Source of the DNA: Phaeosaccion multiseriatum
Lineage: Eukaryota; Ochrophyta, other classes
DNA length: 64,000 bases
NCBI GenBank assembly: GCA_965112735.1
Contig: OZ218954.1
Span: 3,100,001 to 3,164,000, forward strand
Reading direction: 5' to 3'
The notes under the pieces are model-generated. The model was not told the origin of the DNA and did not search any database. It saw only the letters and a list, made by a program, of their open reading frames with translations. The position numbers and the translations under genes are program-made. Shown piece after piece: positions 32,389 through 42,628 of the stretch. How positions within the stretch are numbered: the first letter of the stretch is position 1; every line of letters begins with the position of its first letter.

Positions 32389-33684
32389 ATGGCACGATTA
32401 ATATTCGCAGCCCTTCTACTTGCCTCCCTCCCCCTCCTTGGTCTCCAACTACTGGCCGAGGGAAGATTGACTGGTCAGGGGAGAAGGCTGGAGTCCGACG
32501 AGGCGATTGCAGCTTTGGATGACGACAGTTCCCTGCCCGTGGAGGCGGTTGTCTCCTTCCGGAATATGGCCGATGTCAACACTTTTTGGCAGGCCTTCCT
32601 CGAACACTGGCCTCCAAGCTTAGGGCATTTGCACATCGTGGTGGACATGGGCACTCAAGAGGAGAAGGGGTGGGAACGACTGCGTACTTGCTTGGCTGAG
32701 ACTTCCTACCTGCCGAAGATGACGGCCATGGCCCAAACGAATGTGTCGCTCGACACCACGAGTACGCTGCGGAAGAACCACTGGAAGTTCTTCCTTGACA
32801 AGCATGTGGAAGCACCCATTGTTGCTGTCATCGACGACGACGCTTGCCTGGTGGACCACTTCGTTTACGACGATATTGTCAGCAGCGAGGGGAAGCTGGT
32901 GGCTCGTGGCATGCGCCTCCCTGGGCACCACGATTATAGGGACTGGGTTGAAGGCAATGGTCTACCTTGGGTGGGTCACTTTATGACAGACTTTCCTGTC
33001 TTCTATTGGACGGAGATGCTACCGGACTTGAGGGCGTGGATGGTGCAGCAGGAGCTGGGTCGGCCCATCTCAGAAGCAACCGCCGCAGAAGATTTCTGGC
33101 AGGCTTTTGTGCAAATGTTCAGTCATGGCCCTGGACACCCTAGTGAGTTCAATGTCATCATGAACTTCGCGTACTCGTCGGATAAGTGGAGAGATCGCTA
33201 CGACTGGAAAATTGCTCCGGACGACGTCACGCTAGGCATGGCGCTTCACCAACATGCTGATGGCTGCCCATCCCGTGAGAAGCTGCTCTCTCCCATCGAC
33301 AGTGAGAACACTGGCGACTTGCAGATACGGGAGGTCCTCCTGTTTTACCCTTACACGCTAACAACCAACTTCTGCGGCCCAATGGGTCGACGTCGCCCCC
33401 ACCAATGTGAGGGCACTGATGCCGATACCTTCGTCCCCTCCAACTGGGGGCCGTTCGGGCACGATCCAAACTTCATTGAGCTCTTTAAGCAAGGCCCCCT
33501 CCCCGTCCCCAGCATGATGGCGACGACGCCTGGATGTGGAACGGGGGACCAGACAGAATGGGAAGCGGTGCTGGGCGAGCATGAAGCAGCGCTCAAGAGG
33601 TGGTCAGACGGAGGCAGGGCTCTCTCTTACATGGAGCTTGATCCAGACGTGGTAGAGGAATGGAGCAAGTGCTGGAAAAAGTAA
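32389..33684 (+). CDS. Intronless glycosyltransferase-like protein with DDD motif
   Basis: Single-exon frame of 431 aa from ATG 32389 to TAA 33682-33684. Residues 1-25 are hydrophobic (MARLIFAALLLASLPLLG) and could be a signal peptide or type II anchor. AVIDDDACLVD (IDDD at about 148-151) looks like the metal-binding DxD of a GT-A fold glycosyltransferase. It is preceded by a helix, RKNHWKFFLDKH, of the kind that precedes DxD in several families, and followed by EFNVIMNFAY. Cys residues in the C-terminal half suit a lumenal or secreted domain. It is the only intronless gene in a window where the others average about ten introns, and its codon composition is free of repeats. That could mean retroposition or recent acquisition (inference). 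The exact family is not recognised. It converges on the LRR gene. Confidence 0.6.
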   Translation: MARLIFAALLLASLPLLGLQLLAEGRLTGQGRRLESDEAIAALDDDSSLPVEAVVSFRNMADVNTFWQAFLEHWPPSLGHLHIVVDMGTQEEKGWERLRTCLAETSYLPKMTAMAQTNVSLDTTSTLRKNHWKFFLDKHVEAPIVAVIDDDACLVDHFVYDDIVSSEGKLVARGMRLPGHHDYRDWVEGNGLPWVGHFMTDFPVFYWTEMLPDLRAWMVQQELGRPISEATAAEDFWQAFVQMFSHGPGHPSEFNVIMNFAYSSDKWRDRYDWKIAPDDVTLGMALHQHADGCPSREKLLSPIDSENTGDLQIREVLLFYPYTLTTNFCGPMGRRRPHQCEGTDADTFVPSNWGPFGHDPNFIELFKQGPLPVPSMMATTPGCGTGDQTEWEAVLGEHEAALKRWSDGGRALSYMELDPDVVEEWSKCWKK

Positions 33685-33687
33685 AGC

Positions 33688-33747
<60 letters not shown>

Positions 33748-34277
33748 CTGAGAGACTGAGGGCGTCACGTAGTGCGTAGTGCCTGGGCCAGAAACCACGG
33801 AAAGAATATGAAAAGGGGATTAGCGTAGTGTAGTGCAGTGCCACTAATATTAGGAAAGATGATGAGGGAGGTATTGCACTCCCCTTGCCCACCCCTACCT
33901 ACCTGAGGAGCGTAACAAAAACGACTCAACTCGGCGATGGAGGCACTTTAGGGGGGGGGGGAGGGAGGGCCCTCTGGGCTGCAAGACACCCTTATGTAAG
34001 ACCCGCATGGCCCTTACGTAAGGAACAGGAGTTTCAGTTTGTTAGGCCTCCACACGCTGCAGGGCCATAGAACTGAACTTGATAGAGGTTGCAGGAGGCA
34101 ACGATGCCGGCATTCGACTTGTCTCCTCAACACGATGCGTATGTTCAAACTCGCTAAACATTAGTTTGGGGTGGAAGGGGGGGGGGTCATTGGGTGTCTC
34201 TAAAACGGTGGTGTCTTGGTAGGTGAGTGAGCTCTCTTCTTAGGATCGTATATATATAACATCTTACATATGATATG

Positions 34278-34313
<36 letters not shown>

Positions 34314-34507
34314 GTATCTGACCGAGTGCAAATCCTTGGATCTCACTCGCTTGCTCCCGTTTCCTCTCCCCGTGATCACTATCGATATCAAACCCATAAA
34401 AGGGACCAATACATCGATGCCTTTGTTGCCTGCTCCAAGGAGCGCGGGCGATTGGAGACTTTCGGAGGATCCAACCGGGCCACATGGCTCCCACTCCGAC
34501 TACTCCG

Positions 34508-34572
<65 letters not shown>

Positions 34573-34577
34573 AACCC
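33685..34577. other. Convergent spacer
   Basis: No supported gene. It holds a (GA)n tract just past the stop of the glycosyltransferase-like gene (33690-33742), a (TA)n tract (34278-34310) and a (TAC)n tract (34499-34573). One GGAGTTTCAGTTTG word lies near 34028. Confidence 0.6.
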
Positions 34578-35546
34578 CTATGCCCTCTCCCTCTCCCTCT
34601 CCCCCGCTCCGATGATCCACTTCTCTAACGCCGACTGCTCCTCCTCCAGCGAGCTCAACACCACAGACAGGGCATTCTTGTCCCTCTCAATCTCCTTCAA
34701 ATAGACCAGTGCTTCCTTCACTGTCACCCCCTCCCCTCCTCCCACCCCTCCCTCCCCTCCGTCCTGATGGAACAGCCCCCCCCCCGCCCTATGGCCCACC
34801 CCCGACCGATTGGTCCGGTCCTCGCAAGCCTGCCTACGTAGTCGGTTTCGAAGGTCCCTCGACACTTGACGGTCGAGAATGGGGTTGTGCAATCTTGTTC
34901 CGGAGGGTGACGAAGGGGAAGGCGAAGCATTCAGTCTTACACCAGCAGCAGCCGCAGCAGTAGGCGAAGAAGATGTAGGAGAGGAGGCGGAGGCCCAAGA
35001 AGAGAGACAAGACGAGGCGAAAGAGGAAGCAGACACTGCTCCCCCACCACTCCCACCAACAGCAACAGCAGTTGGTGATACAGGCCCACCAGCGGCGGCA
35101 GCAGCAGCCGCAGCGGCGGTGGCAAACGCTGACGACACTTCCCTCTGCAGCAGGCCTTGATGCGAGGCCCAAGCCCCTCTGTCGGAAGAGCCAGAAGAGG
35201 CGTGCGTGTGCGTCTGTGGGGGTGTATGCGACAGGGGGGCCGTACTTACAGAGCCAGGCGTGGTTTCTCCTCCCTTCGCTCCTCCTCCTTTACCTCCTGC
35301 TCGTGCTCCTTCTCCCCCTCCTCCTCCTCCTGCTGCTCCTGCCGCCGCTGTATCACCAATTGCTGAGGTATCAGCAACTGCTACTGCTCCTGTTGGTGCG
35401 CCAGAGGCAACAACGAAAGCCCGCTTGTCATCACCCCCTCCCCCTTCCTCGTCTCCTTCCCAATCGTGCTGCAGGGCTCGCCCGAAGGAAGGAGGGTCAA
35501 CACCATCACCGACACCACCAGCACCACCAGCAGCAGCTGGAGCAGT

Positions 35547-35579
<33 letters not shown>

Positions 35580-36140
35580 TCGCCCATCCTTCCTGTCACC
35601 ACTACCCCCCACTGGAAAGCCCCTCTGGCCTTGTTGGGGGGGCGATTGGTGCTGCTGAGTGTGCCCCTGTTCCTGCCCGTGCCCTTCTCCTTGGCCCTGG
35701 CCCTGCTGCTGTATCACCGACTGCTGGCCCTGCTGCTGTATCACCAACTGCTGCTCATGTGTCTCTCGCTCCTGTTGCTGCCTCTTCTGCTTGTCCACAA
35801 GCTCAGTGAGAGCCGCACTGATCTCCTTCCATGTCGCTCCTCCCCTTCCTCCTCCTTCTCCTCCTCCTCCTCCTCCTCCTCCTCCTCCTCCTCCTCCTCC
35901 TCCTCCTCCTCCTCCTCCTCCTCCTCCTCCTCCTCCTCCTCCTCCTCCTCCTCCTCCTCCTCCTCCTCCTCCTCCTCGTCGTCGTCCTCCTCCTCCTCCT
36001 CCTCCTCCTCCATCACCACCACCACCCCCTGCTCCTCCCAAAGCCCTCTCCCCTAACCCCGGCTGAGGCTGCCCTACGGCCCCGCTGTGCCCTTGCTCTG
36101 GACTTGTCATTACTTCCCCAGTCCCCCCTCCAACCTCCAA
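34578..36140 (-). CDS. C-terminal segment of the LRR protein, out of frame across a GGA microsatellite
   Basis: A 520-codon frame with no ATG at its upstream end; the apparent start is TTG. It carries the same QQLVIQQQ phrases as the preceding exon (35711-35765), Ala/Gly-rich stretches, a helical segment (ATWKEISAALTELVDKQ) and a C-terminal coiled coil (VKEALVYLKEIERDKNALS, SSLEEEQSALEKWIIG), ending TAG at 34578-34580. Upstream the frame is open through the microsatellite. It lines up with the polyglycine frame of the LRR exon except for a single irregular repeat unit at 36274-36280. The simplest reading is one giant exon, 34578-38098, interrupted by a repeat-length error or real length polymorphism. 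A separate downstream gene is less likely because no start codon is present. Confidence 0.6.
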
Positions 36141-37343
36141 AAGGAACAGCGAGTCTCTCTCCCCTCCTCCTCCTCCTCCTCCTCCTCCTCCTCCTCCTCC
36201 TCCTCCTCCTCCTCCTCCTCCTCCTCCTCCTCCTCCTCCGCCTCCTCCTCCTCCTCCTCCTCCTCCTCCTCCTCCTCTCCTCCTCCTCCTCCTCCTCCTC
36301 CTCCTCCTCCTCCTCCTCCTCCTCCTCCTCCTCCTCCTCCTCCTCCTCCTCCTCCTCCTCCTCCTCCTCCTCCTCCTCCTCCTCCTCCTCCTCCTCCTCC
36401 TCCTCCTCCTCCTCCTCCTCCTCCTCCTCCTCCTCCTCCTCCTCCTCCTCCTCCTCCTCCTCCTCCTCCTCCTCCTCCTCCTCCTCCTCCTCCTCCTCCT
36501 CCTCCTCCTCCTCCTCCTCCTCCTCCTCCTCCTCCTCCTCCTCCTCCTCCTCCTCCTCCTCTCCCCACTCCTCCTCCTCCTTCCCGTACCCGCCCCCTCT
36601 GACTGCTGACTTCATTCCCCCCACCTCTGCTGGCACTGCTCTTGTAAGCTTCTCTTCGCCGCCGCCGTCGGCGGAGTTTGTCCGAGCTCGAAGAAGAAGA
36701 ACGAGGACGAGGAGTAGATTCTTCAGATGGCGACGCTGCGCGAGTGCGTCTTGCGCCCCCCTTCTTCCCCCCAGCGTCCCACACCGTCATCACCACACCA
36801 TCACCGCCACCGTCACCACCACAGTCAACAGTTGGCGACACAGCAGGGGTTGGAGGTACATCAGCAGCACGAGGCTTGGGGTCGAGCGACCCTGAGCGAG
36901 ACAAGGGCCTTCTTCGCACCTGCTGCTGTACCACCAACTGCTGCTGCTGCTGCTGCTGCTGGACTAGAGACTTGGGTAACGCCTGCTGGATGCGCCGTTT
37001 CAGCACGACCCCCCCTCCTCCTCCTCCTCCTCCTCCTCCTCCTCCGCCTTGCCCCTGTCGCTGTGGACTGCTGCTCCCCATAGGACTGCTGATGTTGCTG
37101 TTGCTGCCGGTATCGCTGCTGCTTCGGCGGTGGCGGCGGCGCCGGCTGTTAGTGGAAGAAGCATCACGGAGGCAGCCCCCACGGGGTTCGTCGCCCACCG
37201 GCAGCGAGTATTCACCACTCTCTCCTCCTCCTCCTCCTCCTCCTCCTTCGCCTTCGAGCAGTGGCGATGTTGTCTTATGTGGCGGTGGATATGCCGGACT
37301 GGGCAGCCCTCTTTGTTGGATCACCAACTCCTCCTCCTCCAGT

Positions 37344-37411
<68 letters not shown>

Positions 37412-37598
37412 CTCCTCTCCCTGGTCCGGAAGCTTCATTCCTGCTGCGAATGCTGCTGCTGGTGCTGCTACTTGCATGGCACGTACACCACAACCAGTTT
37501 GAGTTTGCGTTCCAGTTGGAGGCTTACCCTTTTCCTCGCAAGCCCCTCCCGAATCCATCTCTGACTGCAGGTTTCGGACAACACCTTCCGCTCTTCCC

Positions 37599-37631
<33 letters not shown>

Positions 37632-38445
37632 TCCTGTATCACCAACTTGTGCTGCTGCCCCTTTCCCTCTAGCCATGAGGTCGTCCTCCTGCCACTACTA
37701 CGCCGACTGCCACTACCATTACCGCCGCCACCGCTCCCCCAATCCTCGCTGGCACTAGAGCTGCTTCTGAAGCCCCTCCCACCGTCCATCACAACCGGGT
37801 GCTGCCCATTCGCCGCCACCAAATGGCGAACGACGGGACCTGAACCACCAATTGGCGTACCACCGCCGCCGCCGCGCGAGGAGGCGTGTGTGGAGCGGAG
37901 GGGCGGCGTAGAGCTGCAGTCTCGCTGTTGTATCACCACCTGCCGATGGTGGTGGTGCCAGTACCCCGGCGCCGCTTGCTTGTTGTGATGGTTATGGTTG
38001 TGGTTTGTGGTGGTGGGAGGAGGAGACGAGCACGCACCCACCACCTTGCCCTCGATGTACTTGAAGACACGCCTAGGGGATGAGAGCCGTGACATGCTCT
38101 GTTGGGGTGGTGATACAGCAGTTGGTGATACAGTGCAGACAGATGGTGAGGGGACATGCAGCAGCAACATGTGAGCATTACAGCAGCAGAGTGTGATACA
38201 GCAGCAGTGTTTTTAGTATACAGCAATTGGTGATACGGCATGGGGCGGGATGATAGCCCGAAGGGAGGACAAGCGGGGACGGCCACCAAAGGGCGAAGTA
38301 GGTGGCGAGGAAGAGGGAGGGAGGGGGGGGGGGGGCAAAGGCAAGGCAAAGCAAAGGAAAGACCGCTAGGCTAAATACAAAAAAAAAAAACAGAAACACA
38401 CACACACACACACGCACACACACACGCACACACACACACACACAC

Positions 38446-38521
<76 letters not shown>

Positions 38522-39317
38522 CTCACCCGACTCTGGTCTCTGGCCGACGACTCCACAGCTCCCGCTCCTGCTGTACCTGCCCCATGGCCAGTGGTTGCTT
38601 CTTCCCTCGCGGCGGCCTTGGCTTGCATGAGCTCACCTTGGTCGAGGCGCTTCCTCCAATTCAGGTCCCAGTGCTTGAAGGGTCGAGCCAGCTTCCCATC
38701 CTTCTCCATCTGATCAAGCCGAGCCGGGCTGATGCACTTCGGGCTACCCTCTCCTCCTCCTCCTCCTCCTCCTCCTCCTCCTCCTCCTCCTCCTCCTCCT
38801 CCTCCTCCTCCTCCTCCTCCTCCTCCTGGCCTGCTGCTGCTACCGTCTCCGACATCACTAGTATACCCCCTTCGTCCTCTTGTTGTTGTCCTCCCTGCTG
38901 CTGCCCCAAAGCTACCACCACCGCGGTCGATACTGCAGGTGTCAAAGTGACTATCTTCACTGTCACTGTCTGCGTATCTATCTCGTCCTCCTCGTGCTCC
39001 TCTGTCACCTCCACTGCCCATGGGCGAGGCGGGCAGACTCCGACTGCTGCCCCTGCTGCTGCTGCTCCTCCTCCCACAGGAGGGGGACCGAATGCTCTTC
39101 CCAAGGGGGCTCCCCAGGGGATTCCCCAGGGGGCTTCCCCGGGGGGATGGGGATCGCTTCCTCAGTACCTCTTCCGGGGACGCCACAATGCCCGCCATAC
39201 CGAACAGTAGCCTCGGCCGTCCTCCACTTCCACCCCCATGTGCCCCCCTCTCACCAGCTGCTCTTGCTGCTGCAGTACCCTCTGCTGTTGTACCACCAGC
39301 TGCTGCTGGATCACCAA

Positions 39318-39357
<40 letters not shown>

Positions 39358-42339
39358 TGTTGCTGTATCACCAACTACTGCTGCTATTGCTAGTGCTTCC
39401 TCCTCCCCCCCTCCCGCCTCCTCCTCTGCTGTGTCTCCCCCGACCTCGACACGCAGCCCCATATTCCGAATATCGACTCGATTCCGAATATCGACTCGAT
39501 TCCCAATATCGGACTCATCACACGAGCTCTGGCTCTGGTACAGATTGTTGGGCGGCGGTGACATGCAGGTGCCAACTGTGATGCCGTTTCCCCCACCACT
39601 GCTGGCCGTATCACTACCACACGCATCAATTCCTCGTCTGAAATCCACCCTGCTGCTACTGCTGCTACTGCTCCTACTGCTCCTGCTGTTCCTATTGCTA
39701 CATCTGCCTCCTCCTCTTCCTCGGCTGTTGAGAGAGAGAGCCCCGCTCGTCCACATGATCGGTCTTAAGGGCATGCCGTCCAGAGTCTTCAGAGACGGCA
39801 CCAATTCAACGATGCTTTTTTTTTAGTTTTTGTTGTTGTTGTTGTTGTTGTAAGTCAGTCAGTCGAAGTGCATAGAGTGGAGAGAGGGCAGAGGGGGGGG
39901 GGGGGGGGCAGCGAAATAAGATCCAAGGTGAGCCAAAATCAAATTGCACTATCAGCAAGAGGCGGGTGAACGTCCCGCAGAAACACAAACATACACTGTA
40001 CTCATGCACACACACAAAACACACACAACACCCCCCTACTCTACTCGTACACACACACTCAGACACACAAATACATACACACACACACACAAATACACAC
40101 ACATACAAAAATACACAGAGAGCGTATACATAAATACACACACACTCAGACACCGAATACGCACACACACACAAATACACAAATACACACACAAATACAT
40201 AAATATAAATATACACACAAATACACACAAATACACACGGATCTCCCAGCAGCAGCCACTTACGCGGTTCTGTATCTCGGGGTTTGCGCCACGGCATTTC
40301 CCGCCAAATGCAGGCAGTGCAAGCGCTGACTCGGCACAGAGGCAAGAGGTACGAGACAGCGAAGAGCAACGACGCTATCGAGGCAGTTGTGGCGGAGGTC
40401 GAGGCGGCGAAGGGATTGGAGGTGCTCAAGGTTACAAGCGCTCTGTTGAGGGGGGGATGGGGGAGGAGAGGGGAGGAGAGGGGACGGAGGGAGGGAGGGA
40501 GGGAGGGTGCGTGGGACGGTGAGTGAGGGGAGGGGTGAGGAGGGGCGGGAGGCAGGGAGATATGACAACTTGGTGAATAACTTGGCACATGACTCCAAGG
40601 AAAAACAAAAAAGAAAAAACACACACACACACACACACACCTGGCGCTTCGTATGTCTTCCTTTTATCCGCACACACACGCACACACACAGCCACACACA
40701 CACACGCACACACACGCACACACACGCACACGCACACACACACACAAACCTTGAGTTCGTTTCCGCTGAGATCAAGCTCTTCCAACAGAGGGGTGGCGAG
40801 AGCCACAGCGATACGACTGATGGCATTGTCGCTGAGGATCAAGGTCCGGAGGGACACGCAGCGCTTGAGATTGCAGTCGAGTCGGGTGAGTCCCTCGTTG
40901 CCGGTCACTCGCAGCACAATCAGGGTGGAGAGTCTTCGGGCGGCGGACGGCAGCGCCAGGGTAGAGAGGGTTGTGACGCCACATCGGTCGAGCGTGAGAG
41001 ACACGAGACGTGTGGTAGCGGGCAGGGGGGCGGTGTGAAGACGAGGAGGAGGGCTTCTCATGCTGTCCTGCTGCTGTTGCTGCTGCTGTGGTGGCCCTCC
41101 TCCGACGTCTCCACTGCTCTCGGTGCCGCTGGAGGGGAAGCCAAACCTGTGCGACCCACCGCTCGTGTGGTGGTCGGCGGCGGTAGGAACCGTGTCCCTC
41201 CCCTCCCCCTCGGCGTCCGAGCTGGAGGCGAGCAAAGATACGAGGCTCTTGTGGTCAAGGACTTTGTCTGCGACTCGAACCTCCACCTCTCGAGGACCTC
41301 CCCCTCCCCCCCCCCCTTCCCTCCTCCTCCTCCTCCTCCTCCTCCTCCTCCTCCTCCCCCTCCTCCTCCTCCTCCTCCTCCTCCTCCTCCTCCTCCTCCT
41401 CCTCCTCCTCCTCCTCCTCCTCCTCCTCCTCCTCCCTCCTCCTCCTCCTCCTCCTCCTCCTCCTCCTCCTCCTCCTCCTCCTCCTCCTCCTCCTCCTCCT
41501 CCTCCTCCTCCTCCTCCTCCTCCTCCTCCTCCTCCTCCTCCTCCTCCTCCTCCTCCTCCTCCTCCTCCTCCTCCTCCTCCTCCTCCTCCTCCTCCTCCTC
41601 CTCCTCCTCCTCTTCCTCCTCCTCCACCACCCCCTCCTCCTCCCCCTCCTCCTCCCTCCTGCCGCTGTTGGTGGTACAGCGGCTGACACTGTTCCGTCTG
41701 CTGCGACAAGTCCACGTCGTCATGGTCGCCATCGTCGGTGCTGCTGCTGCTGCTGCTGCTGCCAATGCTGCACACATCAGGCACCTCCACCTCCACCTCC
41801 ACCGCCGCTGCTTCGGTCTCCATCTCCCTCTCGCCTCCTCTTTCTTCCCTATGCTCAATCCTGTCACCACCCTTCATCGGGTGGTCGATGATTCCGCCAG
41901 AGGCAGCAGAGGCGGTCGCTCTTGCTCCCGCAGTAGCGAAAGCAGTTTCGCGGCTCTTCCGTGCTGCGTCGGCGCGCGTCGATGAGGCACCCACGCGCCT
42001 CGACGGCGAGGCTGCGACTACAGCTGCTGCTGCTGGACATGCTCTTCCCAAGGCAACTTCCTCTTCCTCTTTCTCCTCGCCCCCACCGGATTGTGTATGA
42101 GTGGGCGCTGGCTCGCCTTCATGCTGTTGCTGCTGGTGTTGATGCTTCTGATACTGCAGCTGCATGGGCTCGTGCTGCTGGCGCTGCTGACGCTGCTGCT
42201 GCTGCTGCTTCTGGTCCTGCTGCTCGCCCTGCTGCATCGGCGAGGGCGAGGGTGGCTGCGCAAGCTGAACCACGTCAAACTCCCCTGCGTGCATCGCTCC
42301 ATCTTTCATTCCGACCGAGGGAATAATTGTCGTGTCCAT
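36110..42339 (-). CDS. Leucine-rich-repeat protein with very long disordered regions
   Basis: Four exons, 40750-42339, 40264-40442, 38527-39814 and 36110-38098, join in frame to about 1681 aa as assembled. The N-terminus is Q/H- and acid-rich with Gly and Arg runs. SDS22-type leucine-rich repeats occupy about residues 444-610 (LEELDLSGNEL, LRRLDLRHNCL, LHCLHLAGN). They close with the cap motif YRTAIVELVPSLKTLDG, which spans the exon 2/3 junction and proves that splice. About 1000 residues of Ser/Gly/Gln low complexity follow, with a conserved island (DGKLARPFKHWDLNW, end of exon 3) and another (SPRRVFKYIEGKVVGA, start of exon 4). Such capped LRRs occur in ciliary and cytoskeletal proteins (inference only). 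The exon 3 acceptor lacks a pyrimidine tract. The frame ends in a GGA microsatellite, probably artificially; see 34578-36140. Confidence 0.75.
36166..36561. repeat. (CCT)n microsatellite inside coding exon
   Basis: About 395 bp of CCT with one CCG unit near 36239 and one broken unit near 36274. It is read on the minus strand as polyglycine and then, after the break, polyglutamate. A second tract (35852-36011) follows in the C-terminal segment. Confidence 0.95.
37346..37411. repeat. (CTG)n tract encoding polyglutamine
   Basis: About 21 CTG units, read as CAG/Gln on the minus strand within the LRR protein. Shorter CAG runs occur at 36936-36960, 37600-37632 and 39309-39352. Confidence 0.95.
38398..38520. 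repeat. (CA)n repeat
   Basis: CA repeat with CG interruptions, immediately inside the donor of LRR-gene intron 3. It reads (GT)n on the sense strand. The acceptor end of the same intron has two tandem CTGTATCACCA words (38106-38135). Confidence 0.95.
41326..41640. repeat. (CCT)n microsatellite inside coding exon 1 of the LRR gene
   Basis: About 310 bp, read as Gly then Arg runs on the minus strand. The amino acid changes at odd-length units (for example CCTCCCTCC near 41433), so repeat-length changes alter the peptide. Confidence 0.9.
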
Positions 42340-42628
42340 GAGGAAGGAAAAAAAACAGAAAGGTGCTCTGCTCTGCCTCGGCTACACGCGATCACGGTGC
42401 GAGGGGTGCGACTGCTCCTCTACATCTCACATGATCTTCTTTGGACGTGGTGCCCTTGCGGCTTCGTTGGGTACTCACGCCCCTCCAGATCCCGGAGGAG
42501 GAGAGGTGGTGATGGTGGTCGAAATTGAATTTTTACACATTTTTACCGGAAAATTTTTGCACCTTTGGGATGGCACTAAATGTTCTCCGATTCTCCCTCT
42601 CTTCTCCCCCATTCCCCTTCACCTCTCC
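42340..42628. promoter_or_regulatory. Divergent promoter region, LRR gene / membrane protein gene
   Basis: 289 bp between opposed ATGs. It contains an AT-rich stretch, GAAATTGAATTTTTACACAT and AAATTTTTGCACC (42520-42565), unusual for this GC-rich window and plausibly the core promoter. That role is inferred. Confidence 0.45.

Noticed and set aside
32389-33684. Bacterial origin of the intronless gene
   Set aside because: Lack of introns alone is weak. The composition matches the window, and no bacterial family was recognised.
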